Assembly (NCBI GenBank): GCA_900554675.1
Contig: USIM01000007.1
Coordinates: 1-14,219 of the forward strand
From: an uncultured Sutterella sp.
GTDB taxonomy: Bacteria > Pseudomonadota > Gammaproteobacteria > Burkholderiales > Burkholderiaceae_F
DNA length: 14,219 nucleotides
Reading direction: 5' to 3'
Part shown: one piece after another, positions 1 through 6,449 of the stretch
Numbering within the stretch: the stretch's first letter is position 1
Layout: each line of letters starts with the position of its first letter
The notes under the pieces: model-generated
Told to the model about the DNA's origin: nothing
Database searches by the model: none
The model's input: only the letters and a program-made list of their open reading frames with translations
Program-made: the position numbers and the translations under genes

Positions 1-245
1 TAGGTTATGTGGTTGGTCAATGCTTAAATGTTGTGCTGGGTTCCGCCGTCGGTTTGGCTATTTTGATGATGGTCACCGTCTATCCACTGATGTTAAGTGC
101 CGGGGTTAGTCGTCAATCCGCATGTGCTTCTGTTGCAATGACTGGCGCATTTGGTTTGAGTCCTTTGGGGGCAAATAACTTGATGGCAACTAAGCTTACT
201 GGTATTCATGTGATGAATATTTTTGTTGACTATCAATTGGTCATT
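1..245 (+). pseudogene. dcuC: dcuC, 5' part (interrupted by IS21-like element)
   Basis: Internal segment of an anaerobic C4-dicarboxylate carrier of the DcuC family, an inner-membrane protein that moves fumarate, succinate or malate. The frame (codons from base 3) is open to the left edge, so the start lies outside the window. The visible 81 codons contain hydrophobic membrane segments and resemble the middle of E. coli DcuC (SA-V/T-GL...LMxTxxPxMxxxGxSR). The frame ends at QLVI, runs a few codons into the insertion element and stops at 261-263. The missing continuation (IAPVVLVIIC...) resumes in the same frame at 3490 after the element, so this and the 3' part were one gene. The family call rests on remembered similarity and looks firm. 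It is likely non-functional unless the element excises. Confidence 0.85.
240..245. repeat. Target-site duplication, left copy (GTCATT)
   Basis: The six bases GTCATT abut the left edge of the insertion element and recur at 3490-3495. Both copies encode Val-Ile in the dcuC frame, and joining the flanks through one copy restores the reading frame exactly. Duplications of 4-8 bp are usual for the IS21 family. Confidence 0.75.
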
Positions 246-253
246 TGTAAAAA

Positions 254-292
254 TTGCACCTAAATAGCATGGCTGTCGCAATTGAATGGTAC
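254..292 (-). repeat. Left-end transposase-type repeats (two copies)
   Basis: Read on the minus strand (outward), GTACCATTCAATTGCGAC at 292-275 and a more degenerate copy ATGCTATTTAGGTGCAAT at about 270-253 match the right-end repeats (GTGCCAACTTTTTGCGATT and GTGCTAAAAATGTGC). The order and the distance to the element tip match those at the right end. They are therefore the left counterpart of the terminal inverted repeats and presumed IstA binding sites. Binding is inferred from the family. Confidence 0.6.
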
Positions 293-341
293 GATAATAA
301 AATTTAAGGGGGTTCTGGCTTCTTTTATTTTATTTTTTGGC

Positions 342-369
342 TTTGAGGGAGTGATAACACCCCCTCAAA
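342..369 (-). terminator. Hairpin downstream of the third IS gene
   Basis: TTTGAGGG (342-349) pairs with CCCTCAAA (362-369). Inside it, after one mismatch, GTG pairs with CAC around an ATAA loop. It lies 16 bases past the stop of the small gene at 386 on the minus strand. Neither strand has a proper U-run after the stem (minus strand continues A-rich), so it may be an mRNA-end stabiliser or a block to outside transcription rather than a canonical intrinsic terminator. Confidence 0.35.
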
Positions 370-385
370 ATCACTATTTACTCAG

Positions 386-724
386 TTAAAAATTATCGTC
401 ACTTAAATCGCAATGGATCGCTTTCAGTTCAGCATTTAGTTGCTGTTTAAGCACATTCAATTTCCATTGACACACCAAATAATCAATGGCCAAGCCTTTT
501 ATTGCTTTAACCTTATCACGATTAAATGGATGATCCAAAGCGTCTTCGAGAAAAATTGTCTTAAGGATTTTCTCATCGAAGCTACCAGCTGCGTTCAGAA
601 ATTGCCAATCGCGATTCTCGTATAAATTTTCGTACGATTGACGGACGTCATTCTCAAGCAAAATCATCGCTTCTTTAAATTCAGCGGCATTAAGTTTTGT
701 TAGTTGGGCAAAATGACCGATCAT
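386..724 (-). CDS. Unrecognised third protein of the IS21-like element
   Basis: A 112-residue protein I do not recognise. Its ATG overlaps the istB stop as ATGA (721-724), and a very strong ribosome-binding site (GAGGAGG, 740-725 region on the minus strand) lies just upstream inside istB. Both argue that it is a real, translationally coupled gene. The sequence is soluble-looking and probably mostly helical, with many Leu, Lys, Glu and Asp. There is no signal peptide, no membrane segment, and a single Cys in each of two places (LVCQW, IHCDL) without a zinc pattern. It is co-transcribed with the transposition genes, so it may be an accessory transposition factor or a passenger; the sequence does not decide. 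Canonical IS21 members have only istA and istB. Confidence 0.75.
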   Translation of the reverse strand: MIGHFAQLTKLNAAEFKEAMILLENDVRQSYENLYENRDWQFLNAAGSFDEKILKTIFLEDALDHPFNRDKVKAIKGLAIDYLVCQWKLNVLKQQLNAELKAIHCDLSDDNF

Positions 725-1509
725 AAAGCCTCCTCAAAATTTAAATTTATGCTGTGCTTTTCTCGTAATGAGCGTCCCTTCAGTTCGATGCTATATCGAT
801 GATTCAAGATTCGGTCAATCACAGCATCCGCATGAAATGGTTCACCAAAAAAGTCATACCATTCACTTGGATCCCGCTGCGATGCAAACACCGTTGCCAA
901 TAAGCCTTGTCGAGCGTCAATCAAACTTAAAAAGTCATCGGCCTGTTGATCCGATAACGGCGTCATTGCAAAATCATCGATCAATAAGAGCTGATAACGA
1001 TTAAGTTTCTTTCTAACAGATAGTACTCTTTGCTCTTTTCTGGCAATGTCTAGCATGTCGATCAGGTCGGGCATTCGTATGTAATAAACGCTGATTCCTT
1101 TATGACAAGCGCACTTGCCTAAGACTTCGATTAACCACGTTTTGCCAGTTCCTGACGCACCTGTCACAATTACGTGAGCGGGATTGTCTTCTTTTATCCA
1201 TCGACATGTGCAGAGCTCTTCCAAAAGTCCACGGTCGAGGTTTCGAGATGGATCGTAGTTCATTCGCTCGTAATCAGAGAACTTCCCGCGTATGCCAGAC
1301 GCTTTGAGCAAACGAGCTTTCCGCTTTTCAAAACGTACTTTTCTTTCGTGGGCCAGCATCATTCCGACACGATTACGGAAACTCAGATGTTCGGTATTTG
1401 GCGTGCGAAGTTGGTAATCGAAATTCTCCCAAACGGCGGGAATTTTCAAATCTCGGCACATCTGTTCAATTTCTTCGATACTGAAGTTGTTTTCAATTTT
1501 GCTTTTCAT
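721..1509 (-). CDS. istB: IS21-like helper ATPase IstB
   Basis: A 262-residue AAA+ ATPase that assists the IstA transposase in target capture and strand transfer. Walker A GASGTGKT is at residues 117-124 and Walker B LLLIDDF at 174-180. The sensor region TVFASQRDP is at 206-214 and the arginine-finger-like AVIDRILN at about 229-236. The N-terminal helical domain (1-100), with its basic RVGMMLAHERKVRFEKRKARLLKA stretch in shorter form, is typical of the family. The ATG at 1509 overlaps the istA end by 17 bp and has AAGGA eight bases upstream, so translation is probably coupled. Length is normal for IstB (about 250) and no disruption is seen. Confidence 0.95.
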   Translation of the reverse strand: MKSKIENNFSIEEIEQMCRDLKIPAVWENFDYQLRTPNTEHLSFRNRVGMMLAHERKVRFEKRKARLLKASGIRGKFSDYERMNYDPSRNLDRGLLEELCTCRWIKEDNPAHVIVTGASGTGKTWLIEVLGKCACHKGISVYYIRMPDLIDMLDIARKEQRVLSVRKKLNRYQLLLIDDFAMTPLSDQQADDFLSLIDARQGLLATVFASQRDPSEWYDFFGEPFHADAVIDRILNHRYSIELKGRSLREKHSINLNFEEAL

Positions 1510-3088
1510 TTGCCAATTCCTTCTTCTCGTAATATTGACGACCTCGTACGTTCCTTAGTGATTTCTTAATTTCTAGTTGCGTACCATGTTTTAATCGTTT
1601 GATTTCAGTTGAAGGTGTGTTGTCGCGGTGGAAATCAAGTGTCCTCATCAGTTCGTCATGGCTAGGAGACATCATCTTTAGTACGCTAGAGCAACATTGC
1701 TCAAAAAGCTCAGAGTCCATCTTCCGTTGTTCGTTATAAATACCTCGAAGAAGTTTTTGAGCATGACGTTCACTAACACCTGAGGCAATTCGTTGGGCAA
1801 GTTCTCGTGAGGCTTTACCAGTTTTTGCAATCAGTTCTAATAGCTCGGAATTGGTCAAGGCAACATATTGATGGTTGCTAGGCATGTGTTCTATTTTTAC
1901 GGTTGTCTTCAAACCATCGACCCGAAGCTCATGCTGCGTAATTAACTCACTTGTTTCTATATCGTAGATTTCAAGTAATTTTTTCCGTGGTAGCACGATG
2001 ACTTTCACACGTTTGCCAACATAGGAATAGGGAACGCTATAGCGACGGTTGTTGTACCGAATCAGATAATCTTTTTTCACCTTTAGCGTTTTTTGAATCA
2101 AACTTTGCTCATATTGGATTCGTGGTAACGCAACTAAATAATGGCTTTCCTCTTCATAAAGTTTGATTCGACTGAGCTCACTATCCCGGTAAAAGGGCTT
2201 TGCATTATGTTCTGCTAGCAACTTCTTTATTTCGATGTTGAGTGATTCGATGTTGAAAAATGGACGTTTGCTAAGGGGCTCAAGAATTCGTTTACCAACC
2301 AATTTAACAGCACCTTCAACGAGAGCTTTATGAGTAGGTTCACCAGGAGAAACCGCAAAGGCCTCACAACCGTAATACTCACAGAGGCTCTTCATTTCAT
2401 TGCTGATCGTTGGGTTGAATTTACTTGCTTTCGTAACTAAGCTCGTTGAATTGTCCAAGTAAATGTAGCGAGGAACCCCACCAAAGTAATTAAGCATCTC
2501 AACAATGGCATCGAGCCAATCATCGCGAGTTTGTCGAGGAGTTGCCATGCAGAATGTGAAGTTAGAATAAGCTAAGATGCCGACGAAAATATTGACAGCC
2601 TTTCGTTCTCCATTGTTTGGATCAATCACAAACATTTTTGTGCCGGCGTAGTCAATCATTGCGACCTCACCAATATCCCACTGCATCGTCATTGATAACT
2701 CTTCGAGAGAAACGGGAAGTTTTTTCTTAAAAGCATTGAAATGACGACAGAATGTTGAGTATGTGAGTGCGTCTTTGTTTTCCGGGGCGGTATTGAGGTA
2801 GTCTTGCCACAAATCTTTTAGCGTTCGCCCGTTTTTGCCTCTGGAATGAATATAAACAGCTTCCCAATCGGGAAGATACGTCCCTATATCGATTTCTCGT
2901 TGCTTGACGAAAAGTGCCCTGATTTCAGATTCGGTCATTGGCTTTGCCGTTGACCAATCCATACCAAGGGTTCTGGCTCGATCAAGATAACGTTTAACTG
3001 AGCTTTTTGAGCTCTCTAGCCGCTGGGCAATGTCCTGTAACGACAGTCCCTGCGAGTCGAGCTTAATGATGTCCTTGATGAACAACAT
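1493..3088 (-). CDS. istA: IS21-like transposase IstA
   Basis: A 531-residue DDE transposase. An N-terminal helix-turn-helix (about residues 15-37, SLQDIAQRLESSKSSVKRYL) should bind the end repeats. The catalytic triad fits D146 (MIDYAG), D212 (YLDNST) and E258 (ALVEGAV). A C-terminal Mu-type beta-barrel segment (RRYSVPYSYVGKRVKV, about 345-360) follows. Length matches the family (about 500). The ATG at 3088 has AAGGAG nine bases upstream, but that site is partly buried in an inverted repeat (3100-3145), suggesting translational control. The gene appears intact. Confidence 0.95.
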   Translation of the reverse strand: MLFIKDIIKLDSQGLSLQDIAQRLESSKSSVKRYLDRARTLGMDWSTAKPMTESEIRALFVKQREIDIGTYLPDWEAVYIHSRGKNGRTLKDLWQDYLNTAPENKDALTYSTFCRHFNAFKKKLPVSLEELSMTMQWDIGEVAMIDYAGTKMFVIDPNNGERKAVNIFVGILAYSNFTFCMATPRQTRDDWLDAIVEMLNYFGGVPRYIYLDNSTSLVTKASKFNPTISNEMKSLCEYYGCEAFAVSPGEPTHKALVEGAVKLVGKRILEPLSKRPFFNIESLNIEIKKLLAEHNAKPFYRDSELSRIKLYEEESHYLVALPRIQYEQSLIQKTLKVKKDYLIRYNNRRYSVPYSYVGKRVKVIVLPRKKLLEIYDIETSELITQHELRVDGLKTTVKIEHMPSNHQYVALTNSELLELIAKTGKASRELAQRIASGVSERHAQKLLRGIYNEQRKMDSELFEQCCSSVLKMMSPSHDELMRTLDFHRDNTPSTEIKRLKHGTQLEIKKSLRNVRGRQYYEKKELANEKQN

Positions 3089-3099
3089 ATTGACAGTCT

Positions 3100-3145
3100 C
3101 CTTAAAAAGTTAAGTAAGTCGTTAATAACTAACGACCTTTTAAGG
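3100..3145 (-). promoter_or_regulatory. Hairpin able to sequester the istA ribosome-binding site
   Basis: On the minus strand, CCTTAAAA (3145-3138) pairs perfectly with TTTTAAGG (3107-3100), whose AAGG is part of the istA AAGGAG. Between them GTCGTTA (3136-3130) pairs with TAACGAC (3124-3118) around a five-base loop. A transcript entering from outside would carry both arms and mask the site. One started inside the 5' arm would leave it free. That is the logic known for limiting read-through activation of transposases in IS10/IS50; its operation here is inferred. Confidence 0.5.
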
Positions 3146-3175
3146 ATATCTGGATTGGTTTTTAGATTGTGAGTC

Positions 3176-3480
3176 GTGCCATATTTATGCGAATCAGCCA
3201 AACTGCGACGGCCGTGCCACTTTGATGCGATTGGGGCGAGTTCGTGACAAAAATGGCTATTAGCGTTTTGAGTTTTGCTATTGATGTTCCAGATTTGTGC
3301 GATTGTCGTGCCAATTAATTGCGAATCGCCGCAAAATGGTAGTCGTGCCTTGATTTTGCTACAGTTGTTCCGCTTTTCTGCGTTTAATGTGCCAGGATTT
3401 GCGATTTTGATTAAGCAGAGGTGTGCCAAGGTCTGCGTTTGCCGTGCCAACTTTTTGCGATTAGTGTGCTAAAAATGTGC
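3176..3480 (+). repeat. Right-end array of about eleven IS21-type terminal repeats
   Basis: Degenerate copies of GTGCCAnnnnTTTGCGATT run in one direction towards the element tip. They start at about 3176, 3214, 3244, 3286, 3308, 3345, 3367, 3389, 3423, 3444 and 3466; the copies at 3244 and 3466 are the weakest. Spacings are mostly 21-22 bp (two helical turns) or 34-38 bp. IS21 elements are known to carry several such repeats bound by IstA at each end; this array is longer than I would expect. It fills almost all of the 401-bp noncoding end and no gene is credible there. Confidence 0.75.
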
Positions 3481-3489
3481 TGTGGTCTA

Positions 3490-3495
3490 GTCATT
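3490..3495. repeat. Target-site duplication, right copy (GTCATT)
   Basis: Identical to 240-245 and in the same dcuC reading phase (Val-Ile). It marks the right boundary of the insertion element. Confidence 0.75.
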
Positions 3496-4275
3496 GCACC
3501 GGTTGTATTGGTCATTATCTGTATCGTTCATTACTTTGTTCAACGCTACTTTGATAAAAAGGATTTAGCTACTGGCCACATCACTGCAGCAGACTTCGTA
3601 GCAAAGGATTTGTCAGAAGCTGATAAAAGCGAAAAGGCCCCTGCTTACTACGCTATCTTCCCACTAGTGCCGTTAGCATTCCTATTTATCTTCTCTCCTT
3701 TAGTCTACGATGGCATTAAATTGGACATCATCACCGCTGTGATGGCTTCTATGATTATCACCTTTGTTATCGACTGTATTAATCGGAGAAATGTAAAAGA
3801 GTCATTTGCAAACATCAAAGTCTTCTTCGAAGGTATGGGTAAGATTTTCAGCTCCACTGTTGTGTTGATTGTCTGCGCCGAAATGTTTGCAGCAGGTCTT
3901 ACACGATCTGGCGGTATTGCCACTCTCATTGATGCCGCTAGCAATTTTGGTGGTGGTTATCTCATTGTTTATGCCGTTATGTTTGCCATCATTGGTTTAT
4001 CGACGTTTGTAATGGGTTCGGGCAATGCAGCCTTCTTTAGCTTTGCTCCAATGATTCCGGGAATCTGCCAAGCGGTCGGTGGTAATGCTCAATGGATGTT
4101 AACGGGTATGCAATTGTCTTCCGGTTGTATTCGTTCCATGAGTCCGATTTCAGGCTGCGTGATTGCAATTTCTGGTCTAGCGAATATTTCTCCATTTGAA
4201 ATCGTGCGTCGTACAGCAATACCGATGTTAACGGGCTTTGTCTGTATTTTTATCATGTCTAGTATCTTAGCCTAG
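3490..4275 (+). pseudogene. dcuC: dcuC, 3' part (after IS insertion)
   Basis: C-terminal 261 codons of the DcuC-type C4-dicarboxylate carrier, resuming exactly where the 5' fragment stops. Hallmarks shared with E. coli DcuC include GSGNAAFFSFAPMIP, SPISGCVIAISG and ISPFEIVRRTAIPML. Several membrane segments follow one another and a hydrophilic loop (KDLATGHITAADF...EKAPAYYAIFPL) lies near the start. No internal stop or frameshift is seen, so disruption is due only to the insertion. Starts inside the element's right end (3421) would add unrelated residues and are unlikely to be used. A strong terminator follows at 4293-4330. DcuC carriers usually work in succinate efflux or fumarate respiration under anaerobiosis, which fits an anaerobic gut organism. 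Confidence 0.88.
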
Positions 4276-4292
4276 AGACTTTAGAGCTCATC

Positions 4293-4330
4293 AGCTCACA
4301 GAGGTTCCAAGAACTTTTGTGAGCTTTTTT
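4293..4330 (+). terminator. Intrinsic terminator of dcuC
   Basis: AGCTCACA (4293-4300) pairs with TGTGAGCT (4318-4325). An inner GTTC/GAAC pairing adds stability, and a run of six T ends at 4330. It starts 18 bases after the dcuC stop, in the correct direction. Confidence 0.85.
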
Positions 4331-4409
4331 GTATATGGTTTAAGTAAGCCTATACCCACTCATTGGTCGTTAGCATTGACTTCATAACCAAAGCGTGAAG
4401 TGCGAATTT

Positions 4410-4886
4410 ATGAATATCGATATGGAAGCATTCCGATAACTGAAAGGATATTTCAACCCAATCGTCTTTGCAATTTTGTTGGGTAGCGCCTTTAGCTTCA
4501 CGGGACTCAAACTTCCTCAATTTCTTGATCAATCCATCAGTCTTGTTGCCCATGCCACAACGCCCGTAGCGTTAATTGTAGTCGGTATGGGTTTGGCACA
4601 ACACAAATTCACGGCAGGCTTACCGAAAGGTTTAGGCATTTCCGCTTTAAAGATTGTGGTTCAACCCTTATTGGTTTTCCTTTTGGCTCGCGCTATTGAT
4701 TTGCCAGACCTTGAAACCTACGCAGTCACTTTAACAGCGGCTCTTCCTGTGGCTATTAACATCTACATGATGGCAACCGATTTTAGAAGTTAAGAGGGAG
4801 CTGCGAGTAACGCCATCTTTGTTTCGACGTTACTCTCTGCTGTTGCGATTCCCATAACGCTGACTCTGATGGGTGTAGGTGTTTAA
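4410..4886 (+). pseudogene. AEC-family transporter remnant (5'-truncated, in-frame stops)
   Basis: The C-terminal half of an auxin-efflux-carrier-family permease: GYFNPIVFAILLG, then TTPVALIVVGMGLAQ, then LTAALPVAINIYMMATDF, and after a stop EGAASNAIFVSTLLSAVAIPITLTLMGVGV. Two stops lie in one continuous frame: TAA at 4437-4439 and TAA at 4791-4793. The second stands where the family usually has Glu, so one G-to-T change could have made it. The natural end is TAA at 4884-4886. The N-terminal half (about 150 residues) is absent, as only about 80-110 bp separate it from the dcuC terminator. The homologous part begins surely at 4440; the stretch 4410-4436 is in frame but uncertain. Some AEC members carry malate or malonate; substrate here is unknown. 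Confidence 0.8.
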
Positions 4887-4904
4887 TATTCAATAGAAAA
4901 TTCT

Positions 4905-4969
4905 ATCTAACACAAATATCTAACACAAAATAGCCAATATCTAACAATCTAACAATTAGATTGTTAGAT
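4905..4969 (+). repeat. Direct repeat with 14-bp palindrome, downstream copy
   Basis: The element ATCTAACA recurs at 4905, 4918, 4939 and 4947. The last part is a perfect inverted repeat: ATCTAACAATCTAA, then CAA, then its complement (4939-4969). The same array with nearly the same spacing, and the last 33 bases identical, stands at 6309-6372 on the other side of the AlbA_2 gene. Sites of this kind are typical operators or recombination borders. Which applies here is unknown, and no T-run follows on either strand. Confidence 0.8.
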
Positions 4970-4981
4970 ACCTGATCCTGA

Positions 4982-6298
4982 TTAAGAGTTTTTAATTCGA
5001 TACCGGGTTGCAGGACCATTGCCAATCACTTCTAGCAAGTTAGCCTTGACCATTTCTCGCAAAGTATTAACCGTTGCCGACTGCGACATCTGCAAATAAT
5101 CTTGAACTGACCTTCTTGTCACTTCCTTACGCGTTCCAACAAAGTCCAAAATTTGTTTAAAGTCTTGGCGCTCAATGAAAGTATTACTTAACTGGCGAGG
5201 AAGAGTAATCGTAAACGATGTCTCAGAAACCGAAAGTAATTCTTCTATCGACTTTGTTTTATAGGAATTGCGGATCCTGCGGAAACCACTTCCACGACTT
5301 TCCATCAGTTTCAACATATTAAATAGCATGGCCAACTTTTTATTGCGACACTCAGTGGCCATCCGTTCTGCAATATCTTCAATGCTCAAACCATCGACCA
5401 ACCCACCAACAGAAGTCAGTTGAATAGAATCAGGCGTGATGTGGACGAGATTCGCCGGTTTTTTGGAATAATCCCTATGAGCAAGCATGTTTACCGTTGC
5501 TTCAAGAATTACACGAGGATCAACAAAATAATGATCGATTCGCTCAGCATTGGGCTGACTGGGTTTTTCGAGCCACGCATAGTTTGATTTTGCGACAAAT
5601 GACGTAACTTCTTCGTACAACTTAAAAATAGACCCTACGACACGATCAGAATCAATGATTTCCATTTTGTCATTGTCCGCAAAATTAATCATTACAACAG
5701 CAGTGTCACTTTGATCGGAACAGATATAAGCCAAATTAGTATATGCCTGTAATTTATTGTTCCATAATCCAAAAGTTAAATTGATTTTTGGATCAATTTC
5801 AAGGCCACGCTCAGCACAAAAGCGCGAAAAATAGTTAAATGTCAAATTTTGTTCAATCGAAATTCTCTCTTCATACGGAATCGGATTACTATCGCGTACC
5901 ATACGAGCAATATCATCAATAGAGGCAGGACTACTCGTATTGCCAATTCGCACATAAACACCCGAAGCCGTCTTGGGATCTAAACAATAAGGACGCAACC
6001 AACCTCTATCCACATGAACTTTTACGATATTTTTACCATCAATATTTATACGTTCTGTTGATATAAAACCTGCTAACGAAGGGGAAATTGTGTCGCGAAC
6101 TGTTGATGCAAGTTTTTCTTCAATCTGATCAGGAGATTCCAAACCAACGATCTCCCCACTATCACTAACACCGATAAAAAGGTCTCCTCCTGCCGTATTA
6201 GCAAAAGCTACGATCGTCTTTTTGATGGGGGCTCCATCTTTCTTTTCATCCCATTTTTCTTTGAATTCTACGGTTAAAGACTCATATTTTGGAATCAT
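4982..6298 (-). CDS. AlbA_2/Schlafen-domain ATP-binding protein, putative transcriptional regulator
   Basis: A 438-residue cytoplasmic protein. Residues 1-130 form an AlbA_2 (Schlafen-type) putative DNA- or RNA-binding domain: ESLTVEFKEKW at 6-16 and FANTAGGDLFIGVSDSGEIVG at about 32-52 (quoted in part). A GHKL/HATPase_c_4-like region follows: EATVNMLAHRDYS at 266-278 and MESRGSGFRRI at 332-342. The C-terminal 375-438 reads as a winged helix (TRRSVQDYLQMSQSATVNTLREMVKANLL, quoted in part from about 394). This is the usual layout of the AlbA_2 ATP-binding regulator family; a defined target is not known for most members. ATG at 6298 has TAGG seven bases upstream. The gene stands alone, AT-richer than the operon next to it, between matching palindromic repeats. 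It is probably autoregulatory or horizontally acquired; both are inferences. Confidence 0.85.
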   Translation of the reverse strand: MIPKYESLTVEFKEKWDEKKDGAPIKKTIVAFANTAGGDLFIGVSDSGEIVGLESPDQIEEKLASTVRDTISPSLAGFISTERINIDGKNIVKVHVDRGWLRPYCLDPKTASGVYVRIGNTSSPASIDDIARMVRDSNPIPYEERISIEQNLTFNYFSRFCAERGLEIDPKINLTFGLWNNKLQAYTNLAYICSDQSDTAVVMINFADNDKMEIIDSDRVVGSIFKLYEEVTSFVAKSNYAWLEKPSQPNAERIDHYFVDPRVILEATVNMLAHRDYSKKPANLVHITPDSIQLTSVGGLVDGLSIEDIAERMATECRNKKLAMLFNMLKLMESRGSGFRRIRNSYKTKSIEELLSVSETSFTITLPRQLSNTFIERQDFKQILDFVGTRKEVTRRSVQDYLQMSQSATVNTLREMVKANLLEVIGNGPATRYRIKNS

Positions 6299-6308
6299 AA
6301 AAATACCT

Positions 6309-6372
6309 ATCTAATTTTTTATCTAACACAAATCATAGCATATCTAACAATCTAACAATTAGATTGTTAGAT
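6309..6372 (-). promoter_or_regulatory. Direct repeat with palindrome upstream of the AlbA_2 gene, probable operator
   Basis: ATCTAA(CA) elements lie at 6309, 6321, 6342 and 6350, and a perfect 14-bp inverted repeat with a three-base centre spans 6342-6372, as at 4939-4969. It occupies the promoter region of the minus-strand gene starting at 6298. TATGAT (about 6338-6333) is a plausible -10 box, and TTGTTA or TAATTG boxes inside the palindrome could be the -35. A protein binding the palindrome would then cover the -35 region. The promoter assignment is tentative. On the plus strand the stem is followed by five T, but no plus-strand gene ends there. Confidence 0.6.
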
Positions 6373-6390
6373 TTTTGTCAGATTCAATCA

Positions 6391-6430
6391 TAGAAAAAGC
6401 CGAACTCTTTTTTTAGAAGAATTCGGCTTT
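6391..6430 (-). terminator. Intrinsic terminator after rluB
   Basis: Read on the minus strand, AAAGCCGAA (6430-6422) pairs with TTCGGCTTT (6404-6396). After one mismatch the stem extends four pairs further inward, and a T-rich tail follows (6398-6391). It begins 20 bases after the rluB stop and closes the infB-to-rluB operon. Confidence 0.85.
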
Positions 6431-6449
6431 GCTCTTTAACGAAAGCTAT

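Larger units (their letters stand above)
246..3489 (-). mobile_element. IS21-like insertion sequence inserted in dcuC
   Basis: A 3244-bp element transcribed right to left: istA, then istB, then a small third gene. Its limits come from the GTCATT duplication and from the point where the dcuC frame is lost and regained. The left tip begins TGT. The right tip ends TCTA rather than the usual CA, so the tips are not perfectly matched. Both ends carry outward-facing copies of a GTGCCA-n-TTGCGATT repeat: two at the left, about eleven at the right. IS21 elements usually carry only istA and istB in about 2-2.5 kb, so this one is long, owing to the third gene and a 401-bp right noncoding end. Frames of all three genes are intact, so the element may be active. 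Confidence 0.88.

Noticed and set aside
3016..3450. 144-codon minus-strand open frame upstream of and overlapping istA
   Set aside because: It covers the repeat array and the RBS hairpin, overlaps the istA start in another frame and has no recognisable domain. The terminal-repeat explanation fits better.
3176..3480. Repeat array considered as a CRISPR array
   Set aside because: The repeats are degenerate, the gaps are only 3-19 bases and irregular, no cas gene is near, and matching copies occur inverted at the other IS end.
4350..4553. 67-codon minus-strand open frame opposite the AEC remnant
   Set aside because: No family signature and no upstream signal; the plus strand carries clear permease sequence here.
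4939..4969. Palindrome considered as a transcription terminator of the AlbA_2 gene
   Set aside because: The stem is A+T-rich and not followed by a T-run on the minus strand, and the same palindrome lies upstream of the gene. An operator or border role is more likely.
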